Assembly (NCBI RefSeq): GCF_030161615.1
Contig: NZ_BSUN01000001.1
Location: forward strand, 1,550,001-1,614,000
From: Demequina litorisediminis
Lineage (GTDB): Bacteria > Actinomycetota > Actinomycetes > Actinomycetales > Demequinaceae
Direction: 5' to 3'
DNA length: 64,000 bases
A program made the position numbers and the translations under genes. How positions within the stretch are numbered: the stretch's first letter is position 1; every line of letters starts with the position of its first letter. The notes under the pieces were generated by a model. The model ran no database searches, was not told the DNA's origin, and saw only the letters and a list, made by a program, of their open reading frames with translations. This document shows positions 1 through 11,678 of the stretch, piece after piece.

Positions 1-570
1 GAACAACTCTTCGGCGCCGCCGCTGGAGAGACCGACGTCATCTACCTCAACGGTTCCACCTCGGGCATCGGCGGCGCGGTGGGCGTGGGTGGCATGGTGC
101 TGCGCGGTGCCGATGGCTTCGCCGCAGAACTGGGCCACACCTTGGCCGACCGCGATGGTCCCCCGTGCCACTGCGGGCGCCGCGGCTGCCTCGAGACGGA
201 AGTCAACCTGCAGCGCCTCGAGGCCGCCGCGGGAGGCCCGCTCGAGCATGCGGACCTCGCCGGATCCCTGCGGTCCCTGGCCTCACCAGCGCTGGAGGCG
301 GAGATCGATCGCCAGGCGGACGTCCTCGCTCGAGGCATCGCCAACCTGGTGTCCGCCTTCAATCCGCGCGCGGTCATCCTGGGCGGTTTCCTCAGCGCGC
401 TCCTGAGCCTGCGCGAGGGAGCGATTCGCGAGCGAGTCGCTGCTCACACCTTCGCGCCGCTGGCCGATGCGCTGAGGATCGAGAGCGCCGCGCTGGTCGA
501 CGATCAGGTCCTCGTCGGCGCGGCCGAACTGGCCTTCGCCGGGCTGCTCGCCGATCCGCTCGGGGTGTAG
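1..570 (+). CDS. ROK family protein (sugar kinase or repressor), C-terminal part
   Basis: Only the last 189 residues are inside the window; the frame is open from the first base and ends at a TAG. The piece carries the ROK signature: AELGH followed about 18 residues later by the zinc ligand cluster CHCGRRGC and then LE. ROK proteins are either cytoplasmic glucokinase-like sugar kinases or NagC/XylR-type repressors. The N-terminal region that separates them (phosphate loop versus winged helix) lies upstream, so the role stays open. No AGCT-type lesion is seen here. The next gene, asd, converges on it, with a palindromic repeat between them. Confidence 0.85.
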   Translation, partial: EQLFGAAAGETDVIYLNGSTSGIGGAVGVGGMVLRGADGFAAELGHTLADRDGPPCHCGRRGCLETEVNLQRLEAAAGGPLEHADLAGSLRSLASPALEAEIDRQADVLARGIANLVSAFNPRAVILGGFLSALLSLREGAIRERVAAHTFAPLADALRIESAALVDDQVLVGAAELAFAGLLADPLGV

Positions 571-619
571 GTCAGTCCCTCGCTGGGTTCTGGCTCGCGC
601 CGCCCGCCCGCTGCCGTCC

Positions 620-717
620 GCCGTCCGCACCACAATTCTGTGCGGCACACCCTCCGCTGAGCGTGCACGCGGCACTGTGAGGGCGGGAGGGGGCGAGATT
701 GTGGTGCGCACGGCGGC
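620..717. repeat. Palindromic intergenic repeat, family P1, copy A
   Basis: Arms at 620-639 and 696-717 are inverted copies of a core resembling GCCGTGCGCACCACA. A second copy with the same arm core lies near 63.0-63.1 kb. Here it sits between convergent genes, so it could fold as a bidirectional hairpin, but the distant copy sits between divergent genes, which argues for a dispersed element rather than only a terminator. No ORF is present in the 571-810 gap. Confidence 0.6.
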
Positions 718-810
718 CATCCGCGCGAGCCGCGACGGGAACATGCCCCACACGCGACAGCGGCCGCCCTCCCGAAGGGGAGAGCGGCCGCTGGTGAGGC
801 GTCTAGGGGA

Positions 811-3119
<2,309 letters not shown>

Positions 3120-3250
3120 GCGGGTACTCCCGAGAAAGCGGCGGATGGGGCGCCCTGCGGCGGACGCGTGCCCATTCTAGTGGTGTCGCGCCCGTTCACC
3201 TATTCACACCTTGGACACTTGTGTCCACATAGTGGACCTCCTTTCCGTCG

Positions 3251-3302
3251 AATGGATCCATTTGGTTCTTCTACGGGCTTAGGCGAACCAAATGGATCCA
3301 TT
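3251..3302. terminator. Perfect 18-bp inverted repeat between TetR gene and lysC
   Basis: AATGGATCCATTTGGTTC at 3251-3268 is repeated exactly inverted at 3285-3302 with a 16-base loop. It follows the tetR stop by a few bases and lies about 130 bases upstream of lysC. No T-tract follows. A terminator for the TetR gene is the simplest reading; an operator controlling lysC is possible, because each arm itself contains the palindrome ATGGATCCAT. Confidence 0.5.
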
Positions 3303-3309
3303 TGACGGA

Positions 3310-3846
3310 TTAGGTGCCGGCGTTGGCGACCCAGCGCTCGAGGTGTGCCACCTCGCGCTCCAGCGGCTCGGCCTCGCCAAGGGCCCGGGCGAGTGCCGCG
3401 CCTCCCTCGACTCCCGCGAGCAGGTGAAGCGCGCGCGCCCGCGCCGCCGCAGCGGTGAAGCCCAGGTCTTCGAACCTCTCCTGGAGCCATGCCAGTGCCG
3501 CGCGGTGCGCGTCGCCACTTCCCACGGCCGATGCCGTGGCGAGCAGGGTGCCGTCGGTCACCGTCGCCTCAATCTCCGTGAGGTAGGAGCGCAGGAAGCC
3601 CGTGAGCGCCTCGCGGGCGTCGCCAGGCAGATCGGCGCGCGACTCGGCGAGGCGATGGCCGATGCCCGTGGCGACTGCCGCGGCCACGTCGTCCTTGGTT
3701 TTGAAGTAGTAGTAGACGCTGCCGGACGGCACTTGGGCGGCGTCGGCGATGCGGGCGATGGTGGCGGCGTCGAAGCCGCCCGTGCGGGTGAGGTCGATCG
3801 CCGCTGCCGTGAGCCGTGCGCGCTTGTCTGAGGCCGGACGGGGCAT
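3310..3846 (-). CDS. TetR family transcriptional regulator
   Basis: A 178-residue repressor-type protein. Residues 1-55 form the TetR helix-turn-helix (…ATIARIADAAQVPSGSVYYYF…, with the typical KTKDDV continuation). The rest is a helical ligand domain that names no ligand. ATG was chosen because MPRPASDKRARL is a standard TetR N-terminus. It is divergent from an ABC ATPase/permease pair, and the gap between them holds a good palindromic operator candidate, so it probably controls that exporter and itself. The frame is intact. Confidence 0.9.
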   Translation of the reverse strand: MPRPASDKRARLTAAAIDLTRTGGFDAATIARIADAAQVPSGSVYYYFKTKDDVAAAVATGIGHRLAESRADLPGDAREALTGFLRSYLTEIEATVTDGTLLATASAVGSGDAHRAALAWLQERFEDLGFTAAAARARALHLLAGVEGGAALARALGEAEPLEREVAHLERWVANAGT

Positions 3847-3895
3847 GTGTGCTCCTCGGAGATCGTGAAGGCGTATAACAGTTGGTTGACTCACT

Positions 3896-3918
3896 ATGCC
3901 TTGGTGATACCAGGGCAT
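3896..3918. promoter_or_regulatory. Candidate TetR operator
   Basis: Ten-base arms ATGCCTTGGT and ACCAGGGCAT surround a GAT spacer with one mismatch. The site lies in the divergent gap between the TetR gene and the ABC ATPase gene, where an autoregulating TetR protein usually binds. Confidence 0.55.
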
Positions 3919-4032
3919 GACAGCGACACGCCCCAAGATCAGGGGATTACCTCATGGGCAGGGAGCGACGCCAATGCCAGGGTGGGGGTGCCGGGGGCGC
4001 TCACGTCCTCCCCGCCCACACGAGGGAGTGAC

Positions 4033-4977
4033 ATGACGACCACCATTGAGCCCGAGGCACCGCCGCGGGCCGCCATCGTTGCGCAGGGGGTGGCGCGGAG
4101 CCTTCGGCGATGTGCGCGCCGTCGATAACGCGACCCTGACCGTGCAGGCGGGCAGCGTGACCGCGCTCATCGGCCCCAACGGCTGTGGCAAGACCACACT
4201 CATGCTGATGCTTGCGGGTCTCCTGCGCCCCAACGAGGGAACCATCTCCGTGGGAGGCAACGACCCGCGCACCGATGCGGCCGCCGTGCGCGGCTCCATC
4301 GGCTGGATGCCCGACCAGGCTGGGCTCGTGGGACAACCTCACCTGCCTGCAGACGCTGACCCTGATCGGCCAGGCGTACCGCATCCCCAAGGCCGAGTCC
4401 CGCGCCCGGGGTGAGGCGCTGCTCGCCAGGGTCCACCTCGAGGAGTTCGCGCAGCGGCCGGCCCGAGTGCTGTCGCGCGGCCAGAAGCAGCGTCTCTCGC
4501 TCGCTCGCGCGCTCATGCACGACCCGGAGGTGCTGCTGCTCGACGAGCCCGCCAACGGGCTCGACCCTCGCTCGCGCATCGAACTGCGCGACCTGGTGCG
4601 CGAACTCGCGGCCGAGGGCCGTGCCGTCCTCATCTCCAGTCACGTCCTCGCCGAGGCTCGACGAGATGGTCGACGACGCGATCTTCATGTCGAAGGGCCG
4701 CACGCTCGGCGACGAGGCCAGCGCCATGGTGGCCGAGGCCAAGACCAAGTACCGCATCGACGCGCTGGACCGCGACCTCCTCATCAGCACTCTGCGCGGA
4801 TCCTCCGTGCCCGTCGAGGAGACCCCCACGGGCGTGGTGGTCCGCATCGACGGGGACACCAACGCGGCCGAGGCACTCGCCTGGCTCGTGAGCAAGGGCG
4901 TGCGCGTGCACCGGTTCGGCCCCGTGGGTTCGGCCCTCGAGCAGACGTACATGGCGATGAACGAGGAGCGACGATGA
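4033..4977 (+). CDS. ABC transporter ATP-binding protein
   Basis: ATPase of a two-gene ABC-2 type transporter, 313 residues after correction. Walker A is GPNGCGKTT, the signature is a degenerate LSRGQKQRLSLARA (R for the second residue of SGGQ), and Walker B is LLLDEPANGLD with the H-loop in LISSHVLAE. After the nucleotide-binding domain there is a roughly 100-residue C-terminal extension. Three lesions split it: AGCCT at 4099-4103, AGGCT at 4317-4321 and AGGCT at 4654-4658. A GAGGGAG ribosome site precedes the ATG. Its stop overlaps the permease start (ATGA). The substrate is unknown; the TetR neighbour suggests export of a toxic compound. Confidence 0.9.
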
Positions 4978-6231
4978 GCACCGACACCACTGAGGGACGC
5001 GTCACCACCGGCGCGGCCCACCACCCGCCCGCGCGCCGCGGTAACCCGTGGGCCCCCACGTTCCACGGCGTCGGGCTCGTCACCTCCATCGAACTGCGCC
5101 GCCGACGCCCCACCACCAAGGGCTACATCTTCTACGGGCTCTTGTTCGCGTTCGTGGCGACCATCTGCGTCCTCGCGGCAGTCTTCACGGAGGCGGACAG
5201 GTCATCGTCCAACTTCGAACTCGTGCTCATCATGGTGTTGGGCGTGGGCATGCTGATCGCCCCGTCCCTCTCCGCCACCTCGATCAACGGCGACTCCGGC
5301 GAGGGTGTCCTCGCGCCACTCCAGATGTCTCACCTCACCGCAGGGGACATTGCGTTTGGCAAGGTCATCGCGTCGTGGCTGGTCTCGGTCATCGCGCTCG
5401 TGGCGCTCTCGCCGTTCCTGATCTACACGTACCTGTCCTCGGGCTGGACTCTCGTGGAGGTACTCGCCACCGTCGCGGCCATCCTCTTCGTGGTGCTGGC
5501 GTTCACCGCGGTGGGCCTCGCCTGGTCCTCGCTTGCGGCACGCGCCGTGGGGTCCGTGTCGCTGGCGCACCTCACCACCGGCTTCTTCCTCATCGGCACC
5601 CTGGTGGCCTTCGCCATCGGCGGTGTTTTGGTCACCGAGGACACGGGGGTGCGGGACCGCTACATCGACTACGAGAACCTGAGCGCCGACGCCCAGTCGG
5701 CCCTCGAGGACGCCTGGGAGACCGGCGACTACTCCGCTCTCGACCCCGCCGACTACCCCTGCGTCGACGCCGAGTGGGGCTACTCGGTGACGCACACCGA
5801 CAAGATCGCGTGGATTCTGCTGCTCAACCCCGCCGTCATGGTCATTGAGACGGCCCCTATCGTCGATCCCGAGACGTGGGAGAAGGACGGCCGCGCCGCA
5901 CCCGGAACCTTCGCCCTGCTGCACCAGCAGATCTCGAGCGCACGCCTCGGACCCCAGGAGGGTGAGGCCACGCAATGGGTGTACGACGAGTGTGCCGAGA
6001 CCTTCGGTACCACGGCCCAGGAAGAGATGACCGACGAGGAGATGGAGGCGCAGTGGGCCGCCGAGGAGGCCGCGGCTGCCGAGCGTGAGCAGGAGTTCGC
6101 GAACCTTCCGCGCGCCCCCTGGCCCGCGCTTGCCCTCCTCGCGGTGTTGTTCGTTGGCTCCATGACCATCGTGGTCCGCCGCCTCCGCGTGCCCTACAAG
6201 AAGCCTGCGCACCGGCACGCGCGTGGCGTAA
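4974..6231 (+). CDS. ABC-2 type transporter permease with large extracellular loop
   Basis: Integral membrane partner of the preceding ATPase, 418 residues after correction. The first half has six hydrophobic segments (for example KGYIFYGLLFAFVATICVLA). Then comes a soluble stretch of roughly 140 residues rich in Asp/Glu, including EEMTDEEMEAQWAAEE, and a final membrane helix near the C-terminus. One lesion, AGCCT at 6202-6206, lies just before the end; the corrected tail is LRTGTRVA then TAA. The long acidic outside loop before the last helix is the odd feature. Substrate unknown. Confidence 0.85.
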
Positions 6232-6318
6232 CGCCGGCATCGGCCTCCTGCTCGCCGTCCGCCGCCTCACGGCAGCTGGACCCACGGCGGACAGGGGGCC
6301 GATGCTGCGTGTGGGGCC

Positions 6319-6916
6319 TTAGGAGACCTTGCGGCGTCCCTCGAAGGCGCGGCCGAGCGTGACCTCATCGGCGTATTCCAGGTCGCCTCCCACGGGCAGG
6401 CCGGATGCCAGCCGCGACACGGTCACGCCCATGGGCGCGAGCATGCGGGTGAGGTAGGTCGCGGTGGCCTCGCCCTCGATGTTGGGGTCGGTCGCGATGA
6501 TGACCTCTTCGATCTTCCCGTCGCCGAGCCGCGTGAGGAGCTCGCGGATGCGCAGGTCATCGGGCCCCACGCCGTTCATGGGGTCGATGGCGCCGCCCAG
6601 CACGTGATACCTGCCCCGATACTCGCGGGTGCGCTCAATCACCACCACGTCCTTGGGCTCTTCCACGACGCACAGCACGTCCTCGAGCCTGCGCGGGTCC
6701 GCGCAGATGCGGCACTGGGCGGACTCGGCGACGTTGCCGCACGTATCGCAGAAGCGGACCTTCTCCTTCACGGTGGTGATCGCGTCCGCGAGGCGGCGCA
6801 CGTCCGTGGGGTCTGCTGCCAACAGGTGGAAGGCGATGCGCTGGGCGCTCTTGGGGCCCACGCCGGGAAGGTGTCCCAGGCTCGTCGATCAGATCCTGCA
6901 CCGCGCCGTCATACAT
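6319..6916 (-). CDS. recR: Recombination protein RecR
   Basis: RecR works with RecF/RecO to load RecA at gaps. The corrected protein is 198 residues, standard for the family. It has the helix-hairpin-helix [12 protein letters not shown], the zinc finger CDTCGN…CRIC, and a C-terminal Toprim domain ([16 protein letters not shown]). One lesion, AGGCT at 6878-6882, falls after LIDE. It lies downstream of dnaX on the same strand, as is common, without a ybaB/ebfC gene between them. Confidence 0.95.
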
Positions 6917-6985
6917 GGGGCTAAGCGTAGGCGGGCGCACCCACATCGCCGCACCGGGCGCGCGACGGCACCCCGTGCGAGGACG

Positions 6986-9172
6986 CTAGTTGTCGATGAT
7001 GGTGCCGCCAAGCATCTTCGCGACCACGTCGGCGCCGCTCAACTGGGCGTCGGGTGCGCGCTCGTCATCGTCGGAGATGACCTCGTCGTCGTACTCGGGC
7101 GGCGGGGGAGCGTCGTCGTAGGGGGCGGACACCGTGGCCGATGCCGCCGCGGCGGGCGTGGCGCCGCGGACGGCCGATGCCGGCGCGGTGCCCACCGTCG
7201 CCTCCACCCGTACCTGGAGACCCAGCGTCTCGCGCACGGCGAGAGCGACGTTCTCGGCATGCGAGGAACCTGTGAAGCGTCCCGCGAGTGCCGAGTTGTC
7301 GAAGGCAAGGGTGAGGACGCCGCCCTCGACGGACGCCACCTGCGCGCTCTGGCTCACCATGGACCACGTCACGCGACGCCGTTCCAACGTGCCGAGCACC
7401 TCGGGCCAGCGACGGCGGAGGAGTTCCGCATCCGCGGCTCCCCCGCTTGGCTACCGGCCGGTGCCTCGGCGGGCGCGGCTGCGGGCGCGGTGGAGGGTGT
7501 CGTTGCGGTTGCCGAGGGCTGCTGCACCACGGGTGTCGCCTGGGTGGGGGGACCCCAGTCCGGCTCCGGTTCCGGCTCGGGGGCAGGCACTCGCTCAGGC
7601 GCAGGCGCGCGCTCGGGTGCGGGCGCGGCTGGGGCCGCGGGTGCCTGGGGCTGCTCGGGCTCGGGGCGGACCTGAGGCTCGGGATGGGCCTCGGGAAGCG
7701 GCGGCTCGATCTCCTCGGGCTCCTCCCACGGCGCGGGACCTCCCTGCGAAGGCGCGGACGCGGAAGTAGAGGGCGCGGCGGAGGCCGGAGCAGGCGCAGA
7801 CGAGGACGGGCGGGACGCGGAGGGAGCGGAAGGTGCGGGCCCGCCCGCGGCCGGGGCACCGCCGCGCGAGGCGGCCAGTGCGGCGCGTGCTGCCTCGATC
7901 GCTCCGCGGGCATCGGACGCACCGGATCCGGACTGAGGCTCCGCCCACGGCGGCCGTGGAGGGGCTGCCCACGCCGACCGAACCGGCGCTCGGCGCGTTG
8001 CCGCCGGAGCCGCCTCCAGCACCGCCAGCCGCACCAGCACCGGCCTGTGGTGCAGCGGCCACGACAGGGACCTCCGCAGCAAGCAGCCGGGCGCACAGCA
8101 GTTCGAGGTGGAGGCGCGGCGACGTGGCGCCCACCATGGACGTCAGGGCGTCGTTGATGAGGTCGCCGGCACGCGAAGCGCGCGGCAGCGTCATGCGTCG
8201 AGCCTGATCGGTCATGCGCTCCAACTGGTCCTGCGGCACCTCGCCGAGCGCCTTGGCGCCCGCGCCTCCCGAGGCGGCGATGACGAGAAGGTCGCGCACA
8301 CGCTCAAGGAGGTCCTCGACGAAGCGTCGCGGCTCGTGGCCCGTCTGGATGACACGGCCCACGACGTCGAACAGGGAAGCGCCGTCCGAGGCGGCGATGG
8401 CGTCCACGGCGTCATCCAGCAGGGTCGCATCGGTGAAGCCCAGGAGCGCGATGGCGCGGTCATACGTCACGCCGCCCGCATCGGACCCGGCGATGAGCCT
8501 GGTCGAGGACGGACAGCGAGTCACGGACGGAACCGCCACCTGCGCGCACCACAAGAGGCAGCACGCCCGACTCGACTTGCACGGACTCGGCCTCACACAG
8601 GTGGCCCAGGTAGTCGCCCAGCACGGGCGGGGGCACCAGCCGGAACGGATAGTGGTGGGTGCGCGAACGGATGGTGCCGATGACCTTGTCAGGCTCGGTC
8701 GTGGCGAAGATGAAGCGAATGTGGGGCGGCGGCTCCTCGACGAGCTTCAGCAGCGCGTTGAAGCCCTGCGGCGTCACCATGTGCGCCTCGTCGAGGATGA
8801 AGATCTTGTACCGGTCGCGCGCGGGGGCAAAGGCGGCGCGCTCGCGTAGGCTCGCGGGCATCGTCCACACCGTTGTGCGAGGCCGCGTCGATCTCCACGA
8901 CGTCGACGGACCCGGAGCCGCCACGGGCGAGGCTCCACGCACGATTCGCACACGCCGCACGGGGTGTCGGTGGGCCCCTCGGCGCAGTTGAGGCAGCGGG
9001 CGAGAATGCGGGCGGACGTGGTCTTGCCGCAGCCGCGCGGTCCGGAGAACAGGTACGCGTGGTTGACCTTGTCGGCACGCAGGGCCTGCATGAGCGGCGT
9101 CGTCACATGCTCCTGACCCACGACATCGGCAAACGAGTCGGGGCGGTAGCGGCGGTACAAGGCTTGGCTCAC
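6986..9172 (-). CDS. dnaX: DNA polymerase III subunit gamma/tau
   Basis: Clamp-loader ATPase of the replisome, about 727 residues after correction. The N-terminus is ALYRRYRPDSFADVVGQEHV, Walker A is GPRGCGKTTSARI, the four-Cys zinc module is CLNC…CGVCESC, and Walker B is IFILDEAHM. A long Ala/Pro/Glu-rich linker separates this from a tau-like C-terminal domain. Lesions: AGGCT at 8930-8934, 8848-8852 and 7936-7940, AGCCT at 8496-8500, and one missing base near 7440-7445. The GTG start puts Ser-Gln-Ala-Leu first; an ATG 36 bases upstream has a GGAGG but lies inside the adhP terminator stem, so I reject it. Confidence 0.93.
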
Positions 9173-9199
9173 GGGAGTGAGCCTAACCGCCACCGCCGA

Positions 9200-9249
9200 C
9201 ACGTGCATCGGCCCTCCTCAGCGGGTGCCGAGGAGGGCCGATGCGTGTG
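9200..9249 (-). terminator. Long hairpin terminator downstream of adhP
   Basis: Twenty-base arms (9200-9219 and 9230-9249, one mismatch) around a ten-base loop directly follow the adhP stop. No strong T-run follows. It separates adhP from dnaX, which reads in the same direction. Confidence 0.6.
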
Positions 9250-9262
9250 CCGTGGGACGGTG

Positions 9263-10303
9263 TCAGGCGGTGTGGCCGAGGTCCATCACGATGCGGCCGT
9301 CGATCTTGCCCGCGTGCATGCGAGCGAAGATGTCGTTGATGTTGTCGAGCGGCTCGACGGCGTAGGTCGGAGTGATCTTGCCGCGCGCGAAGAAGTCGAT
9401 GGCCTCCTCCATGTCACGACGCGTGCCGACGATCGAACCACGCACGGTCCAGCCGTTCAGCACCACCGAGAAGATGTCGAGCGGGAACTGCTCCGGGGGC
9501 AGGCCCACGAGCGACACGGTGCCGCCGCGACGCAGCGAGCCCACAGCCTGCGGGAACGCCTTGCCGTTGACGGCGGTCACGAGCGCACCCTGCACGCCTC
9601 CGCCGGTCGCGGCCTGGATGGCTGCGAGCGCATCGGTCTCGGTGGCGGCATTGATGGTGACCTCGGCGCCGTGCTTGGTGGCCAGCGCGAGCCTGGAGTC
9701 GTCCACGTCCACCGCGACCACGCGGCGACCCATGGCGACCGCGTACTGGACGGCGATGTGGCCCAGGCCGCCGATGCCGGAGATGAGGACCCAGTCGCCG
9801 GGCTTGGTTTCGGTCTGCTTGAGGCCCTTGTAGACGGTCACGCCTGCGCACAGGATGGGGGCGGCGGCCGCGAGGTCAACGCCCTCGGGCAGCACGGGGC
9901 AGTAGCGGGAGTCGACCAGCATGTACTGACCGAAGGAGCCGTCGACGGAGTAGCCGCCGTTCTCCTGGGCCAGGCACAGGGTTTCCCAGCCGGCCTCGCA
10001 GAACTCGCACTCGCCACAGGCGTTCCAGAGCCAGGCGTTGCCGACGGTGTCGCCGACCTTGACGCGCTTCACGGAGTCGCCGACGGCGACGACGGTGCCG
10101 ACGCCCTCGTGGCCGGGGATGAAAGGCGGGTTGGGCTTGACGGGCCAGTCGCCCTCAGCCGCGTGGAGATCGGTGTGGCACACGCCCGAGTACAGCACCT
10201 TGACGAGCGCCTCGAACGGTCCAGGGGTGGGCAACTCGACCTCGGAGACATCAAGCGGTTCGCCGAAAGTACGCACTACTGCTGCGCGGAAAGTGTCGGC
10301 CAT
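9263..10303 (-). CDS. adhP: Zinc-dependent alcohol dehydrogenase (AdhP type)
   Basis: Cytosolic NAD-dependent medium-chain dehydrogenase, 346 residues. It has the catalytic zinc region CHTDLHAAEGDW and GHEGVG, the structural zinc cluster CGECEFCEAGWETLC, and the Rossmann motif GIGGLGHIAVQ. These match bacterial ethanol dehydrogenases of the AdhP group, oxidising ethanol or reducing acetaldehyde in fermentation. The ATG follows an AAGGGA ribosome site; upstream in-frame Met codons are less well placed. It is monocistronic, with a strong hairpin after the stop. The frame is intact. Confidence 0.93.
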   Translation of the reverse strand: MADTFRAAVVRTFGEPLDVSEVELPTPGPFEALVKVLYSGVCHTDLHAAEGDWPVKPNPPFIPGHEGVGTVVAVGDSVKRVKVGDTVGNAWLWNACGECEFCEAGWETLCLAQENGGYSVDGSFGQYMLVDSRYCPVLPEGVDLAAAAPILCAGVTVYKGLKQTETKPGDWVLISGIGGLGHIAVQYAVAMGRRVVAVDVDDSRLALATKHGAEVTINAATETDALAAIQAATGGGVQGALVTAVNGKAFPQAVGSLRRGGTVSLVGLPPEQFPLDIFSVVLNGWTVRGSIVGTRRDMEEAIDFFARGKITPTYAVEPLDNINDIFARMHAGKIDGRIVMDLGHTA

Positions 10304-10563
10304 GATGGTTCCCTTCTGTAGAGCCTTGCAGTCGTCGGGGGGCGTCTGCATTACCTTCACTTTACGTTCGGTTCGCGGCGTTTGCCGGGGATGAAGGTCC
10401 TCGCTCGTCTAGGGCCATATGCCCAGGTATGAGAACGGTTATCGTGGCCTCGGAGGGGGTCGCGCGCCCGCGCACGCGTAAGAGATCTGGGTGGCGGCGT
10501 GGGGGTTCCGGGGGCCGCTGCGGAGGGCTCCGGGGGCCGATGCGGCACGCACCCGGGCATGAA

Positions 10564-10658
10564 AGGACCCCCACGCACCCGAAAGAGCCCGCTTACCCTT
10601 GCTGCATTCCTGCCCTGGGGGAGTTGGGCGAGATATCGCCACGTGAGGGGTCGCCGTC
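10564..10658 (-). ncRNA. ffs: Signal recognition particle RNA, small bacterial type
   Basis: The minus strand contains the universally conserved helix-8 core, GGGCAGGAATGCAGCAAGGG, between self-complementary flanks (CGACCCCTCACG against CGTGGGGGTCC). This is the Ffh-binding SRP RNA used for co-translational membrane targeting. The ends are set by the outer pairing and may be off by a few bases. Apart from this RNA, the 10304-10776 gap shows only the adhP upstream region and presumed promoter sequence. Confidence 0.9.
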
Positions 10659-10776
10659 CAGTGTAGCCGCACCCGGCCGATGCAGGGGTCGCCGGCTGCC
10701 GTCCCCGCGCCTGGCGAGGCCGTGGCCGTGCGGCGGTTAGGAGTTCGGGCCGCGCTCAGGTAGCATCTACGCGCCT

Positions 10777-10864
10777 GGAGGATTCGCCTAGTGGCCTATG
10801 GCGCACGCTTGGAAAGCGTGTTGGGTGCAAGCCCTCAGGGGTTCGAATCCCCTATCCTCCGCCA
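10777..10864 (+). tRNA. tRNA-Ser (GGA anticodon)
   Basis: A long-variable-arm cloverleaf. The acceptor GGAGGAT pairs with ATCCTCC, the anticodon loop is TTGGAAA with GGA as the anticodon, the T-loop is GGTTCGAATCC, and a genomic CCA ends it. It reads UCC/UCU serine codons. Confidence 0.95.
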
Positions 10865-10897
10865 GAGAAGTCCGTGACCCCCGTGCGAGGTGACTGC

Positions 10898-11625
10898 GTG
10901 AGTGTGACGCGACGACGGCGCCGCGAGCGTCAGATCATCGTCTTCGGCGTGATCGCCATCATCCTCGCCGCGATCGCCGTGGCGTCCGCCGCCGTGTTCC
11001 GCGGCGACGCCGATGGCCCCTTCAGCGCGGCGTTTACGACGCCCGCCGGTGAATTCGAATCCGACGTCACCCTGGTGTGCCCGCCCGCCGACGCTATGCC
11101 GCTCGAATACGACCAGGTGGTGGTGCGCGTCAACAATGGCACCGACACCTCTGGCCTCGCGAGCACCGCGGCCAACCAGGCTCGGATCGCGCGGCTTCTT
11201 GGTGACCGGGTCCACCAACTGGGCGCGCGGCTACGGCGACTACGTGCAGATCCTGTTCGGCGCCGAAGGCGTGCAGCAGGCGTACACGCTCGCCACCCAG
11301 TTCGACGCGACCTCCGAGCAGAAGGTTGATCTGGTGCTCGACAATCGCGAGGGCACCACGGTGGACCTTGTCCTCGGCACCCAGTACGCGGAGAACCCGA
11401 AGGCTCCGCGACGCCCTCGCGCCGGAGCTCGACATGGACCTGGTGCTCACGGCCCAGGCCGAATGCCTGCCCGCCAACCTGGTGAACGCGCGCCCTGCAC
11501 CCAAGACGCTCCCGGACAACCCGTTGGCCACCGCGAGCCCCGAGCCGTCGGCCTCCCCGAAGGCGAGACGGACGGCGAGTAGCGCGCCGCGCAGACGCGA
11601 ACGCGGGGACCTGCCCGTCGGCTGA
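10898..11625 (+). CDS. LytR C-terminal domain protein, single membrane anchor
   Basis: About 241 residues after correction. A basic N-terminus (RRRRRERQ) precedes one transmembrane helix (IIVFGVIAIILAAIAVASAAV). The outside part holds a LytR_C-type domain with the typical VRVNNGTDTSGLA start and LVLTAQAECLPA near the end. Such domains accompany LytR-CpsA-Psr cell-wall ligases; a stand-alone one has no proven reaction. Lesions: AGGCT at 11178-11182 and 11401-11405. GTG at 10898 was chosen for the GAGG seven bases upstream. The low-complexity tail may end either at this TGA or about 40 bases earlier in another frame (…GETDGE), which the lesions leave undecided. Confidence 0.8.
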
Positions 11626-11634
11626 TCCCCGCGT
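11601..11634. terminator. Hairpin between convergent genes
   Basis: ACGCGGGGA and TCCCCGCGT form nine-base perfect arms around a 16-base loop, overlapping the end of the LytR_C gene and facing the convergent GH51 gene. Confidence 0.5.
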
Positions 11635-11678
11635 CCTTGTGCCGCCCACGGTGGCGATGGAGCCCCTGGAGGAGAGGT

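Noticed and set aside
9173..9208. Upstream ATG for dnaX with a good GGAGG
   Set aside because: The ATG and GGAGG are part of the adhP terminator stem, and the extra residues are not family-like.
8873..10321. A long open frame on the plus strand opposite adhP and dnaX
   Set aside because: High-GC antisense shadow; adhP on the other strand has all family motifs.
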